This document shows, in pieces, positions 4,499 to 7,350 of a DNA stretch of 7,350 bases. Both the position numbers and the translations under genes were made by a program. The number at the start of each line of letters is the position of its first letter. Within the stretch, counting starts at the first letter, position 1. The notes under the pieces were generated by a model, which was not told the DNA's origin, made no database searches, and was given only the letters and a program-made list of their open reading frames with translations. This stretch comes from an uncultured Collinsella sp. (GTDB taxonomy: Bacteria; Actinomycetota; Coriobacteriia; Coriobacteriales; Coriobacteriaceae), in NCBI GenBank assembly GCA_900542315.1, contig UQMV01000062.1, positions 1 to 7,350 of the forward strand, given 5' to 3'.

Positions 4499-6106
4499 TT
4501 AGTGGCGGAAATGCCTGGCGCCGGTGAAGACCATCGCAATACCATGCTCGTTGCAAGCCTGGATGCTCTCGTCGTCGCGCTTGGAGCCGCCGGGCTGGAT
4601 GATGCAGGTCACGCCGTGTGCAGCAAGCACGTCGACATTGTCGCGGAACGGGAAGAACGCGTCGCTTGCACAGGCAAAGCCGCCCTTCTCCACGCCCTCG
4701 CGCTCGCAGAAGTCCTCGGCGCGCTCGCAGGCAAGCAGCGCAGAGTCAACGCGGTTAGGCTGACCCGGACCCATGCCAATGCCGGCCTTGCCCTTGGAAA
4801 CCAGGATGGCGTTGGACTTAACGCCCTTGCAGACCTTCCAGGCAAACTCGAGCTCGGCCATCTCGGCGTCGGTGGGCTTGCGGTCGGTGGGGAACGTAAA
4901 GGTCGCGGGATCCTCGGTCACGTGGTCGACTTCCTGCACCAGCATGCCGCCGTCGATGGAGCGCAGCTCCACCTGGGCGCCGTGGTCCACGCCGCCGGTG
5001 GCCAGCACGCGCAAGTTGGGGCGCTTGGCCATGCGCTCGAGCGCCTCGTCGGTGTAGCTCGGGGCGATGATAACCTCGACGAACTGCTTGTTCTGATCGG
5101 CAAAGTGCTCGACCAGCTCATAGGGAACCTCGCGGTTGCAGGCGATGATGCCGCCGAAGGCGCTCTTGGGATCGCAGGCGAAGGCGCGGTCGTAAGCAGA
5201 CGTAATGTCCTCGGCAACGGCGGAGCCGCAGGGGTTCTGGTGCTTGAGAATCACGCAGGCCGGCTCGTCGAACTCGCGGACCAGGTTCCAAGCGGCATCG
5301 GCATCCAGATAGTTGTTGTAGCTGAGCGGCTTGCCCTGGATCTGCTCGGAGCCAACGAGCGGGAACTGCGAGCTCGCGGTGTTCTCGCAGCCCTCGGCAA
5401 AGCGGTAGACCGTAGCCTTCTGCTGCGGGTTCTCGCCATAGCGCAGGTCGTCGACCTTCTCCAGCGAGATCTCGAGCTTGGCAGAGGTGTCCGCCACGTC
5501 GCTTGCCTGGGCGGCAAGCCAACGGGAGATAGCCGTGTCGTAGGCGGCGGTGGTCTGGTAGACCTTCACCTGCAGGCGACGACGGGTGGAAAGCGTGGTG
5601 CAGCCACCGGTCTCGTGCATCTCGGCCAGGACGGCATCATAGTCGGCCGGGTCGGAAATGACGGTAACGCTCGTAGCGTTCTTGGCAGCAGAGCGCAACA
5701 TGGAGGGACCGCCGATGTCAATGTGCTCGATGGCGTCCGCGAAGGTGACCTCGGGATTGGCGACGGTCTTCTCGAACTCGTACAGGTTGACGACGACTAG
5801 ATCGATCAGCTTAATGCCGTGCTGAGCGGCCTCCTGCATGTGCTGCTCGGAATCGCGGCGGGCCAGCAGCGCGCCGTGAACCTTGGGGTGCAGGGTCTTA
5901 ACGCGGCCGTCCATCATCTCGGGGTAGCCCGTGAACTCCTCGATGGGGGTTACGGGAACGCCCGCGTCCTCGATGGCACGAGCCGTGCCGCCCGTAGAGA
6001 TGATCTCGACGCCAAAGTCATCGACCAGCGTCCGTGCGAAATCGACGACGCCCGTCTTATCGGTAACCGAGATCAACGCGCGTGCGATCTTCACATCAGA
6101 TCCCAT
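4499..6106 (-). CDS. purH: Bifunctional AICAR transformylase/IMP cyclohydrolase PurH
   Basis: PurH carries out the last two steps of de novo purine synthesis. It formylates AICAR with 10-formyltetrahydrofolate to give FAICAR, then closes the ring to IMP in the cytosol. The 535 residues match the usual length of about 530. The N-terminal cyclohydrolase (MGS-like) domain shows LISVTDKTG (11-19), ISTGGTARAI (36-45), MMDGRVKTLHPKVHG (64-78) and DIGGPSMLRSAAKN (130-143). The C-terminal transformylase domain shows RYGENPQQ (222-229), LSYNNYLDADAAW (261-273), catalytic K288-H289 in KHQNPCG, SAFGGIIACN (315-324), AFFPFRD (483-489) and the ending GARHFRH. ATG 6106 is set by AGGAGG five bases upstream. 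The gene stands alone here, with its own promoter region and terminator rather than a pur operon. I see nothing broken. Confidence 0.98.
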   Translation of the reverse strand: MGSDVKIARALISVTDKTGVVDFARTLVDDFGVEIISTGGTARAIEDAGVPVTPIEEFTGYPEMMDGRVKTLHPKVHGALLARRDSEQHMQEAAQHGIKLIDLVVVNLYEFEKTVANPEVTFADAIEHIDIGGPSMLRSAAKNATSVTVISDPADYDAVLAEMHETGGCTTLSTRRRLQVKVYQTTAAYDTAISRWLAAQASDVADTSAKLEISLEKVDDLRYGENPQQKATVYRFAEGCENTASSQFPLVGSEQIQGKPLSYNNYLDADAAWNLVREFDEPACVILKHQNPCGSAVAEDITSAYDRAFACDPKSAFGGIIACNREVPYELVEHFADQNKQFVEVIIAPSYTDEALERMAKRPNLRVLATGGVDHGAQVELRSIDGGMLVQEVDHVTEDPATFTFPTDRKPTDAEMAELEFAWKVCKGVKSNAILVSKGKAGIGMGPGQPNRVDSALLACERAEDFCEREGVEKGGFACASDAFFPFRDNVDVLAAHGVTCIIQPGGSKRDDESIQACNEHGIAMVFTGARHFRH

Positions 6107-6225
6107 GCAGTCCTCCTGTCTGGTACGCCGCCGTGCTCTGTGAGTCGGTGATACGTCGATCTGCAGCGCTCGCGCAGCGGCATTGAAAATACTGATTTAA
6201 TGTAGCGCATCGAGCGCATCGATGC
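6107..6225 (-). promoter_or_regulatory. purH leader and promoter region with a 9-base tandem repeat
   Basis: On the minus strand TACATT (6204-6199) is a plausible -10 box, giving a purH leader of roughly 85 bases. Immediately upstream of it is a perfect tandem repeat of TCGATGCGC (6222-6214 and 6213-6205), partly overlapping the palindrome GCATCGATGC (6216-6225). The repeat covers the usual -35 area, where no good hexamer is seen, so an activator or repressor site is possible. I see no purine riboswitch core and no recognisable PurR box. Confidence 0.4.
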
Positions 6226-6317
6226 ACCCCGCAAAGGGCGCATGTGCAGAAAAAGTTTGCACGCGGAGGGGATGGGCACAGCACCGGGCACGGTGAGTTC
6301 ATGGAACACAGGGGCAC

Positions 6318-6323
6318 CATAAT
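6318..6323 (+). promoter_or_regulatory. Possible -10 box for the acetyltransferase gene
   Basis: CATAAT, one base from consensus, lies about 60 bases before the acetyltransferase start codon in the purH divergent region. No clear -35 hexamer is found at normal spacing, so this is weak. Confidence 0.3.
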
Positions 6324-6383
6324 TAGATGCCAATGGCGTGGTAGAACTGTGCTCGATATGCATCCGCAAAAGAAAGAGGCACC

Positions 6384-7025
6384 ATGGCCTCGCGGGTTCT
6401 CTACCGACCGTTTGATACCGAAGACTTCGACGCCATCGCGCTGATTCTGCAGCAGCTTTGGCATAACAATTCGGATAACGATGAGTACAACCGCCTTGAG
6501 GCCGCGTGCGACCTCGCCTACTGCCTTTCGTCGTCGACGTTTTCACAGGTTGCCGTAATCGACGGTCAGGCGCGTGGCATTTCGCTCGCGCGTGCGGGAC
6601 AGAGCTCCGGCGCCACTATCAACGAGCATTGGATGGATACCGAACGCGCGCTGCTATCGCAGATGCGTGAGCTGGAGCCTGATGCCTGCGCCGAGTATCT
6701 CTCGTTTGTGCGCGCAACCATCCGAACCAACAACCGCCTGCTCGAGAGCAGCCCGTTGCCGCACGACAACGAGGTCACGCTGCTTGCCGTGGATCGCGAT
6801 GTCCATGGCCTGGGCGTTGGCACGGTTCTGCTCGATGCCGCGGTCTCGCACCTGTCCTCGCTTGGAGCGACGAGGGCGCACCTGTACACCGACTCCAACT
6901 GCTCGTGGAAGTTCTACGAGCTGCACGGCTTTAAGCGCACGGCCACGCACCGCGCCAACCGCGAAGAGCGCCGCCACGACATGCCGCGCGAAAGCTTCCT
7001 CTACGAACTCGACCTAACAGCCTAG
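6384..7025 (+). CDS. GNAT-family N-acetyltransferase
   Basis: This 213-residue protein should transfer an acetyl group from acetyl-CoA to an unknown amine. The GNAT core is in the C-terminal half. Strand 4 and the acetyl-CoA loop read VTLLAVDRDVHGLGVGTVLLDAAVS (131-155), followed by THLYTD-like strand AHLYTD (165-170) and the motif-B segment SNCSWKFYELHGFKR (171-185). The pyrophosphate-binding loop is H141-x2-G144-x-G146, with histidine where glutamine or arginine is usual. The N-terminal part begins with RPFDTEDFDAIALIL (8-22), the common GNAT opening, and carries a long insert (about 75-125) before the core. ATG 6384 follows AAAGAGG with four bases between. It is transcribed away from purH with no partner gene in view. 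The family is sure; the substrate cannot be told. Confidence 0.9.
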   Translation: MASRVLYRPFDTEDFDAIALILQQLWHNNSDNDEYNRLEAACDLAYCLSSSTFSQVAVIDGQARGISLARAGQSSGATINEHWMDTERALLSQMRELEPDACAEYLSFVRATIRTNNRLLESSPLPHDNEVTLLAVDRDVHGLGVGTVLLDAAVSHLSSLGATRAHLYTDSNCSWKFYELHGFKRTATHRANREERRHDMPRESFLYELDLTA

Positions 7026-7041
7026 CCTCGGCAGCCACACC

Positions 7042-7063
7042 TGGTCATTTAAGTCTGTCCCCA
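7042..7063. repeat. Possible remnant of a REP-type end sequence
   Basis: The stretch GGTCATTTAAGTCTGTCCCC (7043-7062), just after the acetyltransferase stop codon, resembles sequences I associate with the ends of IS200-like/REP-transposase cassettes in Coriobacteriia. No transposase gene is present in the window. The likeness is from memory and untested. Confidence 0.25.
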
Positions 7064-7120
7064 ATGAGTGGCCTAGGGGGTTTGTAGATAGCCGTGGTCA
7101 AAACACATCAAATATGAGTA

Positions 7121-7210
7121 CTGTTACCTTTTTAGTAGCAGCGATTTGGGGCATTTTTGATGCTTGCAGGCATGACGACCAGCTGCGCGAGCTGACGTAG
7201 CTCCCCAAAT
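7121..7210 (+). ncRNA. Structured intergenic segment (candidate RNA or non-coding repeat)
   Basis: Two consecutive folds are visible. CTGTTAC (7121-7127) pairs with GTAGCAG (7135-7141), with one wobble, around a T-rich loop. ATTTGGGG (7144-7151) pairs perfectly with CCCCAAAT (7203-7210) and encloses smaller hairpins, including CAGCT-GCGCG-AGCTG (7180-7194) and ATGC/GCAT (7160-7163 and 7170-7173). The surrounding stretch, about 7081-7270, is poorer in GC than the genes. No coding frame of note crosses it. It could be a small RNA, a leader structure or a miniature mobile repeat; I see no sound promoter for it. Confidence 0.4.
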
Positions 7211-7222
7211 GTTCAATAAAAT

Positions 7223-7257
7223 GGGCTCCTAACGAGAAGTACTCTCATTAGGAGCCC
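7223..7257 (-). terminator. Long hairpin, probable terminator of a gene to the right
   Basis: GGGCTCCTAA (7223-7232) and TTAGGAGCCC (7248-7257) form a perfect 10-base-pair stem, extended inward by GAG/CTC. On the minus strand it is followed by ATTTTATT, a reasonable U-rich tail, so it probably stops leftward transcription. On the plus strand the tail GTTATTAT is weaker. It could also close the structured segment at 7121-7210. Confidence 0.65.
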
Positions 7258-7261
7258 GTTA

Positions 7262-7350
7262 TTATGTGCAAACATATGTGACCAACGCAGCAACAGTGGT
7301 CGCGCGCGCAGACGTGGTGTAAGAGTGTCCTGAGGTCCGTCGCTGCAAGT
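7262..7350 (-). CDS. Possible 3' tail of a gene running in from the right
   Basis: Reading the minus strand from the window edge, one frame stays open for 28 codons, ends in the peptide TTVAALVTYVCT and stops at TAATAA, two stop codons in a row. The terminator-like hairpin follows at once. The arrangement suits the end of a gene, but 28 codons are too few to show coding. Codon third positions are less GC-rich than in the other genes, and no family can be named. Confidence 0.2.
   Translation of the reverse strand, partial: LQRRTSGHSYTTSARATTVAALVTYVCT

Noticed and set aside
3785..5800. 671-codon open frame on the plus strand
   Set aside because: It lies antisense to the 243-residue gene and purH and crosses the terminator between them. 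Stop-free antisense frames are common in GC-rich DNA. PurH is unmistakable on the other strand, and this frame has no family motif.
6107..6383. Purine riboswitch upstream of purH
   Set aside because: No conserved three-way junction core is visible, and the proposed leader is only about 85 bases.
6091..6546. Minus-strand frames of 122-151 codons over the purH-acetyltransferase intergenic region
   Set aside because: They overlap the start of both flanking genes, and the products look like random arginine- and serine-rich translation.

Overview
The window looks like GC-rich chromosomal DNA of an actinomycetote from the class Coriobacteriia, perhaps a Collinsella-like gut bacterium. This rests on the GC-rich codon third positions, the protein character of PurH and the undecaprenyl-diphosphatase, and the style of the intergenic repeats. 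No 16S rRNA or other marker is present, so the placement is an inference. The first 49 bases are not biological: they match the Illumina P5/TruSeq universal adapter, so the window begins at the end of an untrimmed contig.

Layout from left to right. Bases 50-784 (minus) hold uppP, cut off at its 3' end by the adapter. A divergent intergenic region with an operator-like palindrome leads to a universal stress protein gene (1033-1470, plus). The 311 bases after it (1471-1781) hold a 91-base imperfect hairpin, an intrinsic terminator whose 3' arm is tandemly duplicated, and two near-identical 21-base repeats. Then comes a minus-strand two-component operon, with the response regulator (3506-2835) first and the histidine kinase (2825-1782) second. 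It resembles the BceRS antimicrobial-peptide-sensing class, but no BceAB transporter lies beside it. Next are an uncharacterised 243-residue protein (4417-3686, minus) and purH (6106-4499, minus), separated by a strong terminator. A divergent region leads to a GNAT acetyltransferase gene (6384-7025, plus). The last 325 bases have a lower GC content and hold a possible repeat remnant, an RNA-like folded segment, a long hairpin and possibly the tail of another minus-strand gene.

Functionally, uppP (lipid carrier recycling, intrinsic bacitracin resistance) and the BceRS-like pair share a cell-envelope theme. The universal stress protein between them fits a stress setting, but joint regulation is only a hypothesis. 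PurH is a housekeeping purine enzyme. I found no convincing new multi-gene system. The items most worth a second look are the GTTC-NN-GAAC sites on both sides of the two-component operon, the structured element at 7121-7210, and the adapter, which is a data-quality problem.
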